Assembly: GCA_017466125.1 (NCBI GenBank)
Contig: JAFTUS010000044.1
Span: 1-63,517 of the forward strand
DNA: 63,517 bases
Source of the DNA: Lentisphaeria bacterium
Lineage (GTDB): Bacteria; Verrucomicrobiota; Lentisphaeria; Victivallales; Victivallaceae
Direction of reading: 5' to 3'
This document shows positions 33,335 through 41,611 of this stretch, piece after piece (position 1 is the stretch's first letter; each line of letters begins with the position of its first letter). The translations under genes and the position numbers were made by a program. Below the pieces are notes generated by a model, which was not told the DNA's origin, searched no databases, and saw only the letters and a list, made by a program, of their open reading frames with translations.

Positions 33335-35140
33335 TCAATCCTTTATTTCTTTGGATAATTTCTCGATTTCAAGCAATAATTCAAGTTGACGGTCCGCAGA
33401 GAGTGTCGTTCGCATCTCTGCCATCAATTCATCGTAACGGCGGCGTTTGAATATATTTTGCAATGCGGCAACTGAATCCGTTACCGCTTTATTCACATCT
33501 TTGTATTCGGCAGTACCGACCATACAGCGGCTGACCTCCTCACACGGAACTTCCAGAAGCATATCAGAAATCATATTGGGCAGCTCCTCAAATTCACCGT
33601 TCAAGGCACAATTCACCGCAAGATTGATCGCACGGCAGACCGGGTCTTTTTCCGGCAGTTGTTCCGGCGGAACAAGTTCTGCGATCTGCCGTGCCGCAAA
33701 ATCATAATTCAACGCCAATTCCAGCAGGGTCAGGAGTGCCGCAGGGGATTTGCTCTGACTGCGCCGTGCCTCAACCTTACCGGCAGGAGTTGCACCGTTG
33801 CGGAAATCCTCGTTGCGCCGTTCCATGCGGCGGACGTTTTTCAGTTCCGCCCACAGCGCATCTTCGCGGATACGCAGTCTGGCGGCGGCACTTCTCACAT
33901 ACGCTTCCAGTTCCACATGATTTGTGACCAGTTTCAGATAACCGGCAACTTCGACCGCCGCCCTGCCCAGTGAAGCGGGCTGGCTCATATCGTACCGTTC
34001 CGGCAGAGACTCACACAGCACATCCAGCCACGGCACGGCATTTTTGATAGCCGCCGTGACGGCTTCAGCCCCGCCCTGCGCAAAGAGTTCATCGGGGTCT
34101 TTCCCGCCGGGAATACGCAAAACGGATATTTCCATTGACAGCGGCAGCAGCAGTTCCACTGCCCGCATGATCGCTTTTTGCCCCGCGGCATCGGCATCGA
34201 ATGCCAGACAGATACGGCTGGTATAGCGTTTCAATATTCTTGCCTGATCTTCGGTGAAGCCGGTTCCCTGTGGAGCCATGGCGCACTCCCACCCCGCCCG
34301 GTGAAAAGCGATCGTATCGAGCTGCCCTTCGCAAAGAATGGCAAAGTTCTTTTCACACATCATCTTACGCGCCAGCGGGAGTGCGTAAAGGAGTTTTCCT
34401 TTTTTGAAAACCGGAGTTTCCGGAGTATTGATATATTTCCCGCCCGCAAGCGGTTTTGGTTCAAGCGAGCGGGCACTGAACCCGACCACTCTGCCCTGTT
34501 CATTTTCGATGGAAAAGGTCAACCGCCCCTTGAAGTGGTCAAAGCATCTGCCGCTATCCTCTTTGCGGCGGATCACGCCGGAAGCAACCAGTTCATCATC
34601 GCTGAATTTCAAATAACGCCCGTAACTCAGACAGGCAGTCCAGTCATCGGGAGCAAGACCGATTTTGAATTTTTTTGCCACATCAAGCGGAATACCGCGC
34701 CCCGCCAGATACCTTGCCCCTTCCGACTCCGGATGCTCCACCAGATAACGGTGAAAGAAATCGGCAAAGGCGGCATTGATCTTATAAAGCCTTTCACGGG
34801 CATCTGCCCGCACACGCCCTTCCTCCGGCGAAAAATCCCCTTCCGGGATCACTACGCCGACACGGGCGGCAAGCATGTGAAGGGCATCCACAAAACCGAC
34901 GTTCTCCTTTTCCATGAAAAAACGGAAAACATCTCCCCCTTTGCCGCAGCCGAAACAGTGGTAACTCTGACGGGCGGAGTCCACGTGGAACGACGGTGTT
35001 TTTTCCTGATGAAACGGACAAAGCCCCTTGAATGTGTTGCTGCCGGAACGTTTCAACTGCACAAAAGTACCGATCAGTTCCACGATGTCACACCGGGAAC
35101 GGATCTCTTCGATAATATCTTTTGAAACGTTGAAAGCCAT
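33335..35140 (-). CDS. dnaG: DNA primase
   Basis: 601 residues, normal length. The CHC2 zinc finger is at the N-terminus (Cys41, His44, Cys62, Cys65 within CPFHQEKTPSF and YHCFGCGKGGD). The RNA polymerase domain includes the fold around ARYLAGRGIP and GRLTFSIENEQGRVVGFSAR. The Toprim motifs are FAILCEGQLDTIAFHRAG and ICLAFDADAAGQKA, with PGGKDPDEL. The C-terminal helicase-binding part is divergent. It starts DNA synthesis by making RNA primers. Co-transcribed with the TPR lipoprotein upstream (14-base gap) and a lipoprotein downstream. Confidence 0.96.
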   Translation of the reverse strand: MAFNVSKDIIEEIRSRCDIVELIGTFVQLKRSGSNTFKGLCPFHQEKTPSFHVDSARQSYHCFGCGKGGDVFRFFMEKENVGFVDALHMLAARVGVVIPEGDFSPEEGRVRADARERLYKINAAFADFFHRYLVEHPESEGARYLAGRGIPLDVAKKFKIGLAPDDWTACLSYGRYLKFSDDELVASGVIRRKEDSGRCFDHFKGRLTFSIENEQGRVVGFSARSLEPKPLAGGKYINTPETPVFKKGKLLYALPLARKMMCEKNFAILCEGQLDTIAFHRAGWECAMAPQGTGFTEDQARILKRYTSRICLAFDADAAGQKAIMRAVELLLPLSMEISVLRIPGGKDPDELFAQGGAEAVTAAIKNAVPWLDVLCESLPERYDMSQPASLGRAAVEVAGYLKLVTNHVELEAYVRSAAARLRIREDALWAELKNVRRMERRNEDFRNGATPAGKVEARRSQSKSPAALLTLLELALNYDFAARQIAELVPPEQLPEKDPVCRAINLAVNCALNGEFEELPNMISDMLLEVPCEEVSRCMVGTAEYKDVNKAVTDSVAALQNIFKRRRYDELMAEMRTTLSADRQLELLLEIEKLSKEIKD

Positions 35141-35154
35141 TCATCCGGCCCCCG

Positions 35155-35895
35155 TTACAACTGGCGCAAACGGGCTTCGACCAACTCCCGCCGCACGGCG
35201 TATCCGGAACTGTTTCCGACCATGCGCAAATAGTAATTGTAGAAGTTGCGGGCATTCTGTTTCTGACTCATGTAACGGTCAAGAAAAATCGCCGTATTCA
35301 GAATAACACGGGGGTCCTTTGAAGCACAGGCACGGAAAAGTTCCTTGCGGGCGGCGGAGATATTTCTCTGCCGCAGATAAGCGATCCCCAATTCGTTGGA
35401 ATAGACGGCATCGACCGTAAAATCAGCCTTGGAACGCAGTTCCATAAGCAATTTGAAGGCAGCGGGGGAGCGCAGTTCCATTGCCGTATTGGTCAGCAAT
35501 ATCAACGCATCGGTGCTTTTCGGACGGAGTTTGTAAGCACGGCTCAACGCCTTGAATGCCTCCGTCTGACGGGTGGCATCCTGCGCATAGAGTCTACCGA
35601 GGGTGTACTGGGCGTAAAAATCGTCCGGAACGAGAGTTGCCGCATGGCGGGCGGCATCCAAAGCACGGTCAAAGAGTTTATTCTTTTCACAGGCAAGAGC
35701 AAGGAACAGCAGTGCCGTCGGGTTTTCGGGTTCCAGCGTAACGGCACGTTCCGCCGATTTCAACGCATTCTGCCACTTGCCGGAACGGGCGTGGAACTCC
35801 GCCTTCAGCAGAGCCTCCTCTGCTGTTTTTTCTCCGCACCCGTACAGAAAAAACAGTGCTGCGGCAGCACATAACAAAAGAAAATACCGTTTCAT
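35155..35895 (-). CDS. TPR-repeat lipoprotein
   Basis: 246 residues. The leader ends in LYGC, a lipobox. At least four tetratricopeptide repeats follow (ALLKAEFHARSGKWQNALKS, ALLFLALACEKNKLFDRALD, AQYTLGRLYAQ and ELGIAYLRQRNISAARKEL). Such proteins scaffold envelope complexes; the partner is unknown. AGGAT precedes the ATG. It lies between the zinc importer and dnaG on the same strand. Confidence 0.82.
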   Translation of the reverse strand: MKRYFLLLCAAAALFFLYGCGEKTAEEALLKAEFHARSGKWQNALKSAERAVTLEPENPTALLFLALACEKNKLFDRALDAARHAATLVPDDFYAQYTLGRLYAQDATRQTEAFKALSRAYKLRPKSTDALILLTNTAMELRSPAAFKLLMELRSKADFTVDAVYSNELGIAYLRQRNISAARKELFRACASKDPRVILNTAIFLDRYMSQKQNARNFYNYYLRMVGNSSGYAVRRELVEARLRQL

Positions 35896-35910
35896 TTTAC
35901 ATCCTCTGAA

Positions 35911-36759
35911 TTAACCGCGGCTCTTCCGCCACGAACTGATTGCCAAACCACAAATATAAAAACCGGCGGCAAGCAGAGTTATGACCGGTCCGGAGGGCAT
36001 CCGGCAGTAATAACTCAACAGCAAACCGCCCACAACAAAAAGACAACTCAAACAACCGGCAGAAAGCATCATCGACCAGAGATGCCGGGTGAAACAACCC
36101 GCCGTTGCCGCCGGAAGCGTAAGCAGTGCTATAACCAGAATAATTCCGACAACATTTATCAGAAGAACGATCGTCAATGCAGTTAAAATCAGCAGAGCAA
36201 GATAGTAGACCTTCACTTTCACGCCCCGCAGTTCAGCGAACACCCCGTCAAAAGACATGGCAAGCAGACTGTTGTAGAAAACAATCACCGGAACAAGCGT
36301 CAGGATGCTCAAAACCACCGTCAGTTTCAACGCCTGATCCGTGATAAGAAGAATATTTCCGAAGAGATACCCCTGCCAATCGACATATCCCGGAGTCTTG
36401 TGCAGAAAGAGCAGCCCAAGCGACATCCCCAATGCCCAAACAACAGCAATAATGGTATCTTCCCGTTCTTTGGCGCAGAACTTCACCAGACCGACGATCA
36501 ATGCGGCGGCAACCGCACCGATGACCGCACCGAGCATGGGAGAACACCACTCCCAGAAAAAGACCCGCTGAAGAAAAAGAGCGATACCGACTCCGCCCAG
36601 TACAGCATGGGAAACCGCACCGGCAAGCGATGAGATGCGCCGGGTAACGACCATCGTTCCGACCACGCCGATCAACAGACTGGAAAGCACCCCGAAAATC
36701 AGCGCGTAACGCAGAAACACCATTTCGGGGCTGAAAAGTTCCTGAAGGAAAGCACTCAT
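35911..36759 (-). CDS. znuB: Zinc ABC transporter permease
   Basis: 282 residues from the ATG at 36759, which overlaps the ATPase stop as ATGA. It has eight or nine membrane spans of the ABC-3 metal-permease family, with RRISSLAGAVSHAVLGGVGIA as the conserved cytoplasmic loop and VVGIILVIALLTLPAATAGCF typical of ZnuB/MntB proteins. It forms the membrane pore for zinc (possibly manganese) uptake with ZnuA and ZnuC. Last gene of the operon. Confidence 0.9.
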   Translation of the reverse strand: MSAFLQELFSPEMVFLRYALIFGVLSSLLIGVVGTMVVTRRISSLAGAVSHAVLGGVGIALFLQRVFFWEWCSPMLGAVIGAVAAALIVGLVKFCAKEREDTIIAVVWALGMSLGLLFLHKTPGYVDWQGYLFGNILLITDQALKLTVVLSILTLVPVIVFYNSLLAMSFDGVFAELRGVKVKVYYLALLILTALTIVLLINVVGIILVIALLTLPAATAGCFTRHLWSMMLSAGCLSCLFVVGGLLLSYYCRMPSGPVITLLAAGFYICGLAISSWRKSRG

Positions 36760-37532
36760 TTTTTCACCTCGCAATGCTGATGTCCGCAGTTGCAGAAACA
36801 GGAGTGGTCATGGGCGATCAAATTGACATCGTGATGATAGATCTCATTGGCGGCATCGGCATCAAATGTGCGTGCCGAATGCAGTGAAACCTGACGGTTC
36901 ACGCAGATGACCAGATCTTCTTCCCGGTCAACGAAACCCAAATCGTGCGAAACAGTCAATACCATCATCCGCTTGCGGAGAATATCCAGCGTTCCGTAAA
37001 ACTGCTCTTCCGCGCCGGGATCGATATTGGCGGTCGGCTCATCCAGCAGCAGCAGTTCGGGCTGACACGCCAGCGCACGGGCGATCAGCACCCGCTGCCG
37101 CTGGCCGCCGGAAAGTGCGGAAAAACTGCGTTCCGCCAGCGCATCCACACCGACTTCGTGCAAAGCATCCATTGCGATCTCCCGATCCTGACGGCTGTAA
37201 CGCCCCCACATTTTCCGGTGCATACGCCCCATGAGAGCGACTTCAAAAACGGTAACAGGGAAAGCCGCATCCAACTGATGATACTGCGGCATATAACCGA
37301 TTTTGGAACGCGCCTCAACGGGGGAAACGCCGAAAATGCGGATCGTTCCGGATGTCGGAGTCAGCAACCCCAGCAGAAGTTTCAACAGCGTTGTTTTTCC
37401 GCCGCCGTTCGGCCCGACAATACAGCCGGACTGCCCTTTTTCCACACGCAGATTTACATGTTCCAGAATGGGGGTCGAATTTTCGTATTCAAAATTGAGG
37501 TTTTCAATAAGAATGGCGGTGTTTGAGGTCAT
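36756..37532 (-). CDS. znuC: Zinc ABC transporter ATPase with metal-binding tail
   Basis: 258 residues. Complete NBD: GPNGGGKTTLLKLLLGLL, LSGGQRQRVLIARAL, LLLDEPTANID and switch histidine in TVSHDLG. The last 30 residues are rich in His and Cys (HHD, HDHSCFCNCGHQHC), a likely zinc-sensing or buffering tail, which is not standard for the ATPase. Overlaps both neighbours by ATGA. Confidence 0.92.
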   Translation of the reverse strand: MTSNTAILIENLNFEYENSTPILEHVNLRVEKGQSGCIVGPNGGGKTTLLKLLLGLLTPTSGTIRIFGVSPVEARSKIGYMPQYHQLDAAFPVTVFEVALMGRMHRKMWGRYSRQDREIAMDALHEVGVDALAERSFSALSGGQRQRVLIARALACQPELLLLDEPTANIDPGAEEQFYGTLDILRKRMMVLTVSHDLGFVDREEDLVICVNRQVSLHSARTFDADAANEIYHHDVNLIAHDHSCFCNCGHQHCEVKK

Positions 37533-38449
37533 TTGCCCGCCTCCGCAGAAAACCCGTGCGCGAGCGCATCGGTCATTTTTCTGATATTGTTCAATACGTC
37601 AGCAGCGAGCGGATCCATTTCTGCAACTTCGCCGTCAATGGCTTTGGCAAGGGCTTTCATGCCGAGCGGACTGAATTGAGGCTGAACAAAAATGACTTTG
37701 ACCTTATCCTGTTTCGCCTTGCGGATCACATCGGCAAGGTGAGCGGGGGTTGCCTCCCGTCCGCCGAGTTCCACGGCAACCTGATGCAGTCCGGTCATTG
37801 CGGCAAAATAGCCGAACGCCGGATGATAAACGTAGAAGGAACGCCCCTTTGCTCCGGCAAGTTTTTCAGAAACATACTTTTCCCCATCCAGCAGTTTCCG
37901 TTCCAATTCCGCATGATTTTTTTCATAAACGGCACGGTTGGCGGGGTCGGCTTTTCCCAATTCCCGGCAGATATTCTGCGCCATGATGCGGCAGTTTTCC
38001 AAAGAGAGCCAGATATGGGGGTCCAGTCCGTCCCGGGAACAATCGTGGTCATGCGTTTCACCGTCATGGTGGTGATGGTGTTCTTTGCCGCCGAACGGTA
38101 TGCGCCGCACTCCGCGGCTGATATCGGAAACATTGACTTTACTCTGTTTCAGAGCGGCAACCAGATTTTCTTCAAACGGCATTCCGCAGGAGAAGAAAAG
38201 TTTTGAACGGGAAGCCGCAAGCATATCCTGCGGCGCGGGGGCGTAATCATGCGGGGAACGCCCTTCCGGAAGCAAAGCGCGGACATCGGCCTTATCACCG
38301 GCAATACAGCGGGTCAGCCATGCTGTCGGTGCCATCCCGGTCGTCACAACAAGTTTTCCACCCTTTTCAGCAACGGTTCCGGAATCACATCCGGCAAACA
38401 GTATACCAAAAAACAAAAAAGCCAAAGCAGTATTGATTTTGTGTATCAT
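37529..38449 (-). CDS. znuA: Zinc-binding lipoprotein (ABC substrate-binding)
   Basis: 306 residues with lipobox LFAGC. Cluster A-1 metal-binding protein: the ligands are expected in RSPHDYAP, HIWLS and FYVYHPAFGYFA, and the final DPLAADVLNNIRKM is conserved. Between the first two motifs lies the His-rich loop EHHHHHDGETHDHDC, characteristic of zinc-specific ZnuA proteins. It captures zinc and passes it to ZnuBC. First gene of a tight three-gene operon with GGAGG before its ATG. Confidence 0.93.
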   Translation of the reverse strand: MIHKINTALAFLFFGILFAGCDSGTVAEKGGKLVVTTGMAPTAWLTRCIAGDKADVRALLPEGRSPHDYAPAPQDMLAASRSKLFFSCGMPFEENLVAALKQSKVNVSDISRGVRRIPFGGKEHHHHHDGETHDHDCSRDGLDPHIWLSLENCRIMAQNICRELGKADPANRAVYEKNHAELERKLLDGEKYVSEKLAGAKGRSFYVYHPAFGYFAAMTGLHQVAVELGGREATPAHLADVIRKAKQDKVKVIFVQPQFSPLGMKALAKAIDGEVAEMDPLAADVLNNIRKMTDALAHGFSAEAGK

Positions 38450-38467
38450 AAAATCCTCCGAATTATA

Positions 38468-38478
38468 TTATACTATAA
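38468..38478. promoter_or_regulatory. Zur-like operator
   Basis: A perfect 11-bp palindrome TTATACTATAA lies 2 bases below the -10 of the znuA promoter and before the ribosome site. The core TTATA-N-TATAA is the heart of the known Zur box. The outer arms match only partly. Confidence 0.55.
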
Positions 38479-38479
38479 G

Positions 38480-38507
38480 AATATACCATTTTACAGCATA
38501 ATTTCAA
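38480..38507 (-). promoter_or_regulatory. Promoter of znuACB
   Basis: Minus strand TTGAAA (38507-38502), 16 bp, TATATT (38485-38480); the Zur-like palindrome covers the expected start point. Confidence 0.7.
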
Positions 38508-38537
38508 GGCTTTTTCTGTTTTTTTCTCTATTATTAC

Positions 38538-38565
38538 TTGCATTTTTCTGTATTTGATGTAATGT
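38538..38565 (+). promoter_or_regulatory. Promoter of the SDR gene
   Basis: TTGCAT (38538-38543), 16 bp, TAATGT (38560-38565). Confidence 0.5.
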
Positions 38566-38580
38566 AAGGGGTGTGCATTA

Positions 38581-38601
38581 TGTATCATTGTGTTTGATAC
38601 A
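38581..38601. promoter_or_regulatory. Operator-like inverted repeat before the SDR gene
   Basis: TGTATCA, 7-base spacer, TGATACA: a perfect dyad just downstream of the promoter, 29 bases before the ATG. No local regulator gene is an obvious partner. Confidence 0.5.
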
Positions 38602-38629
38602 GTCGTAAAACTAAAATTTGGGATTATTC

Positions 38630-39769
38630 ATGAAGAAAGTTTTTTTGACCGGAATCACCGGTTTGGTCGGCAGTGCCTTTGTCGTGGCATTACTCCGTGA
38701 GCGTGAAGATTTTGAAATCGTCTGTCTTGCCCGCAAGAGTCCTGTAAAGAGCGCGTTGCAGCGCACTCAGGAGATCATCCGCGACGAATGTGAATTCAAC
38801 GGCTGCCCCGAAGCGGCTGACATGGTGCTTTCCCGTGTTTCCGTCATCGAAGGCGACGTGACTACGATCGACCCGGAAGCCATGGCAAAAGATCCGATCC
38901 TCGCCGGAACTGACATCATTTTCCACTGTGCCGCAGACGTGAACCTCGGCAAAGACCCCACCGGCAAAACCTACCGGATCAACTATCACGGCACCGAAAA
39001 TATGGTCGCCCTTGCAAAACTGCTCAACGTAAAAGAGTTCCACTACGTCGGAACCTCCTATATCGCCGGCAAACTGGTCGGTACTGCCATTGAAGACAAT
39101 CCGCTTGACAGCGGCTTCAACAACCCCTACGAAGAGAGCAAGTACAAAGCCGAAATGCTGGTGCGCGCCAGCGGTATTCCCTTCTCGGTCTACCGTCCCG
39201 CCATCATCACCGGCCGCCGCAGTGACGGCCGCATCCGCAAGCCGCTTGCCTTCTACCGTATTCTGGAATTCATGGCAAAACTCAAAAGCAACAAGTGTGC
39301 CAAAATGGGTGTTGACCCCCGGGAAAATATCGATCTTGACATCAACTTCAGCGCAGTTCCTTCCGAACACATCTACTTTGTTCCGATCGACTATGTGCAG
39401 GAAGCGATCACGGCTCTCTTCCAGAAGCCCGTCTGCAACCGGGCTTACCACATCACCGGCGACAGCCCGATTTCCAACAAACAGATCCAGTTGGCGATCG
39501 GCAATGCGCTCAACATTTCCGGTATCACCGTTGACCCCACCCAAGACGGTGTCGGCAGCAATGCCAATATGATGAGCCGTCTGCTGGGCGATCTGCTTCC
39601 CTACTTCTCAAGCGATATCGTTTTTGACCAGAGCAACGTCCGCAAGGCTCTCGGTGATGAGATCCTCGACTGGGAATACGGCGTGAAGAGCCTCGAAGCC
39701 CTTGTCAAATCGTTCTACGTGGATCATTTCAGCGATACGGACTGGATCCAGGATTTGATGAAACGCTGA
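38630..39769 (+). CDS. NAD(P)-dependent SDR / thioester-reductase-like protein
   Basis: 379 residues from the ATG at 38630. Extended SDR: TGITGLVGSAFV at the N-terminus (glycine motif), IIFHCAADVN, and the catalytic YEESKYKAE with Tyr and Lys. SDGRIRKPLAFYRILEFMAKLK and the C-terminal substrate domain resemble the NAD_binding_4 group (fatty-acyl-CoA or carboxylic-acid reductases, polyketide thioester reductases). No carrier protein is near. C-ended codons suggest strong expression. Its transcript has a good terminator. Confidence 0.82.
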   Translation: MKKVFLTGITGLVGSAFVVALLREREDFEIVCLARKSPVKSALQRTQEIIRDECEFNGCPEAADMVLSRVSVIEGDVTTIDPEAMAKDPILAGTDIIFHCAADVNLGKDPTGKTYRINYHGTENMVALAKLLNVKEFHYVGTSYIAGKLVGTAIEDNPLDSGFNNPYEESKYKAEMLVRASGIPFSVYRPAIITGRRSDGRIRKPLAFYRILEFMAKLKSNKCAKMGVDPRENIDLDINFSAVPSEHIYFVPIDYVQEAITALFQKPVCNRAYHITGDSPISNKQIQLAIGNALNISGITVDPTQDGVGSNANMMSRLLGDLLPYFSSDIVFDQSNVRKALGDEILDWEYGVKSLEALVKSFYVDHFSDTDWIQDLMKR

Positions 39770-39783
39770 TTTCAGTGCATCAG

Positions 39784-39812
39784 AGCGGTTCCCGGTTGAG
39801 AACCGCTTTTTT
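39784..39812 (+). terminator. Terminator of the SDR gene
   Basis: AGCGGTTC (39784-39791) and GAACCGCT (39800-39807) form an 8-bp stem over an 8-base loop, followed by TTTTT. Confidence 0.85.
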
Positions 39813-39820
39813 CTTGTTTT

Positions 39821-40612
39821 ATGATCATTGATTTTCATACGCACTTTTATCCGGAGAAAGTTGCCGAAAAAGCAATGGCGCATTGTCAGGGGCTGCTGCA
39901 AGTTTATTCCGACGGGACCCGCACGGGTCTGCTGGACTCCATGGGGGATGCCAACGTTGATCTTTCTGTCGGTCTGGCGTTGGTGAACAACCCTGAAAAC
40001 AGCGCAAGTGTCAACCGGTGGGCAGCACAGCAAAACCATGGTCCGATTTGCATGGCCGGTTCCTTTCACCCGGCGGAAAGCGATCCCGCTGCAACGATCC
40101 GCACCATCGCAAACTGCGGTATGCGGGGAGTGAAAGTGCATCCGGAATATCAGCAGTTCTCTTTTGAAGACAAAACACTTTACCCCTGCTGGGAGGAGTG
40201 TTCGTCACAGGAATTGTTTCTGATCACGCACGCCGGATTTGACATCATGTACCACCCGCCCTGGCACACCTCGCCCCGGAGTTTGGCTCAATTTCATAAA
40301 AATTTTCCCAAACTGACACTGGTTCTGGCACATCTCGGTTCAATGACGTTCTGGGATGAAGTGGAAAAGGAACTTGCCGGACTGCCGGTCTTTTTCGATC
40401 TGGCGTTTGTCACGCCGGAATATATTTCCAGAGAACAACTTGTCCGTATCATCCGCAGGCACGGCGCAGAACGTATTCTTTTCGGCACAGACGCACCGTG
40501 GTGCAGTCAGAAAAAACACGTTGAGTGGATCGATTCTCTGCCGCTTGGCGGCAACGAAAAAGCGGCGATCTTCTACAAGAACGCCGCCGGATTATTGAAG
40601 TTGGAAAACTGA
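39821..40612 (+). CDS. Amidohydrolase-2-type metal-dependent hydrolase
   Basis: 263 residues. TIM-barrel metal motifs: IDFHTHFYP at the start, GVKVHPEYQQF, THAGFD, LVLAHLGSM and FGTDAPWC at the end. Relatives include aminocarboxymuconate-semialdehyde decarboxylase-like and TatD-like enzymes; the substrate is unknown. The ATG comes 9 bases after a terminator and has no ribosome site, so expression may depend on read-through. Its stop touches the stop of the convergent ROK gene. Confidence 0.78.
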   Translation: MIIDFHTHFYPEKVAEKAMAHCQGLLQVYSDGTRTGLLDSMGDANVDLSVGLALVNNPENSASVNRWAAQQNHGPICMAGSFHPAESDPAATIRTIANCGMRGVKVHPEYQQFSFEDKTLYPCWEECSSQELFLITHAGFDIMYHPPWHTSPRSLAQFHKNFPKLTLVLAHLGSMTFWDEVEKELAGLPVFFDLAFVTPEYISREQLVRIIRRHGAERILFGTDAPWCSQKKHVEWIDSLPLGGNEKAAIFYKNAAGLLKLEN

Positions 40613-41599
40613 TTATTGAACAAAAGTATCTTTGGCGATCGCCAGACTGGCAATATCACCGATGGCTTCTCCCAATTCAGCCGGAACAACTTTGCAAACC
40701 GCAGCGGACTGCGGCAGAGTTTCACGGGCAATGACCTCTTCCATCGCCGGACGGAGAAGATCTCCGGAACGGGCAAAAATACTGCCGATCACAATACGTT
40801 CCGGATTGAGGATGTCGATCAGAACCGACAGCCCTTCCCCCAGACGTTTTCCGCTCAAAGCATAAACGGCTTTGGCATCTTCATCGCCGTTTTCTGCGGC
40901 ATCACCGATAACTTTGGCGTTTACTTCATCGAGTTTATCCGGCGAGGGACACCATGCCACGCTCTTTCCCTTTGCCATGGCATCTTTCGCGTACATCTGC
41001 CCCAACTGGGCAATGCCGCCGCCGGAACAGAACCCCTCAAAAGAACCGGCTTTGCCGTAACCGACCGGTCCATCTGCCGCCAGACGGATATGACCGCACT
41101 CCCCAGCCATGCCGGAACGTCCGGCAAGCAGACGACCCCCGGCAATGATACCGGCTCCGAGTCCGGTCCCGAAAGTCAGAAAGATCATATCAGAAAAACC
41201 GCGCCCTGCCCCGAACTTCCATTCAGCAAGCGCACAGGCATTGGCATCGTTCTCCAGTTTTGCGGGCAGTCCGGTCTTGGCAGAAACGATTTCCACGGCG
41301 GGAATATCATCCCACCCGGGAAGGTTCGGGGGCGACTGGATAATTCCCCGTGCAGGGTCGAGCGGGCCGCCGCAACTGATGCCGATGCCGCAAACGGAAC
41401 TCTTTCCGACACCGTTTTCGTTCAGAAGTTCTTCCGCAAGGCCGCACATGGAGAGCAGACACGCCTCCGGAGATGCCGCCTCTTTTGTGGCAAAACGCTT
41501 CTTTGCAACAATGCGGATATCGTCAGAACCGACAAACTCCCCCAGAATAACGGCGCACTTGGTTCCGCCGATATCAAAACCGATCGCATAAACAGACAT
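40613..41599 (-). CDS. ROK-family sugar kinase lacking the zinc-cysteine motif
   Basis: 328 residues. ATP motif FDIGGTKCAVIL at 8-19, substrate motif with catalytic aspartate LENDANACALAEW (Asp118), and FGTGLGAGIIAGG. The zinc ligand His170 in GECGHI is present, but the usual CxCGxxGCxE stretch is replaced by YGKAGSFEGFCSGG, leaving one cysteine. It likely phosphorylates glucose, mannose, fructose or an N-acyl amino sugar. AGGAGG precedes the ATG. It ends the six-gene FHA-ftsH operon and follows a DUF4432 sugar-epimerase-like protein. Confidence 0.85.
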   Translation of the reverse strand: MSVYAIGFDIGGTKCAVILGEFVGSDDIRIVAKKRFATKEAASPEACLLSMCGLAEELLNENGVGKSSVCGIGISCGGPLDPARGIIQSPPNLPGWDDIPAVEIVSAKTGLPAKLENDANACALAEWKFGAGRGFSDMIFLTFGTGLGAGIIAGGRLLAGRSGMAGECGHIRLAADGPVGYGKAGSFEGFCSGGGIAQLGQMYAKDAMAKGKSVAWCPSPDKLDEVNAKVIGDAAENGDEDAKAVYALSGKRLGEGLSVLIDILNPERIVIGSIFARSGDLLRPAMEEVIARETLPQSAAVCKVVPAELGEAIGDIASLAIAKDTFVQ

Positions 41600-41611
41600 T
41601 TACGCCTCCTG

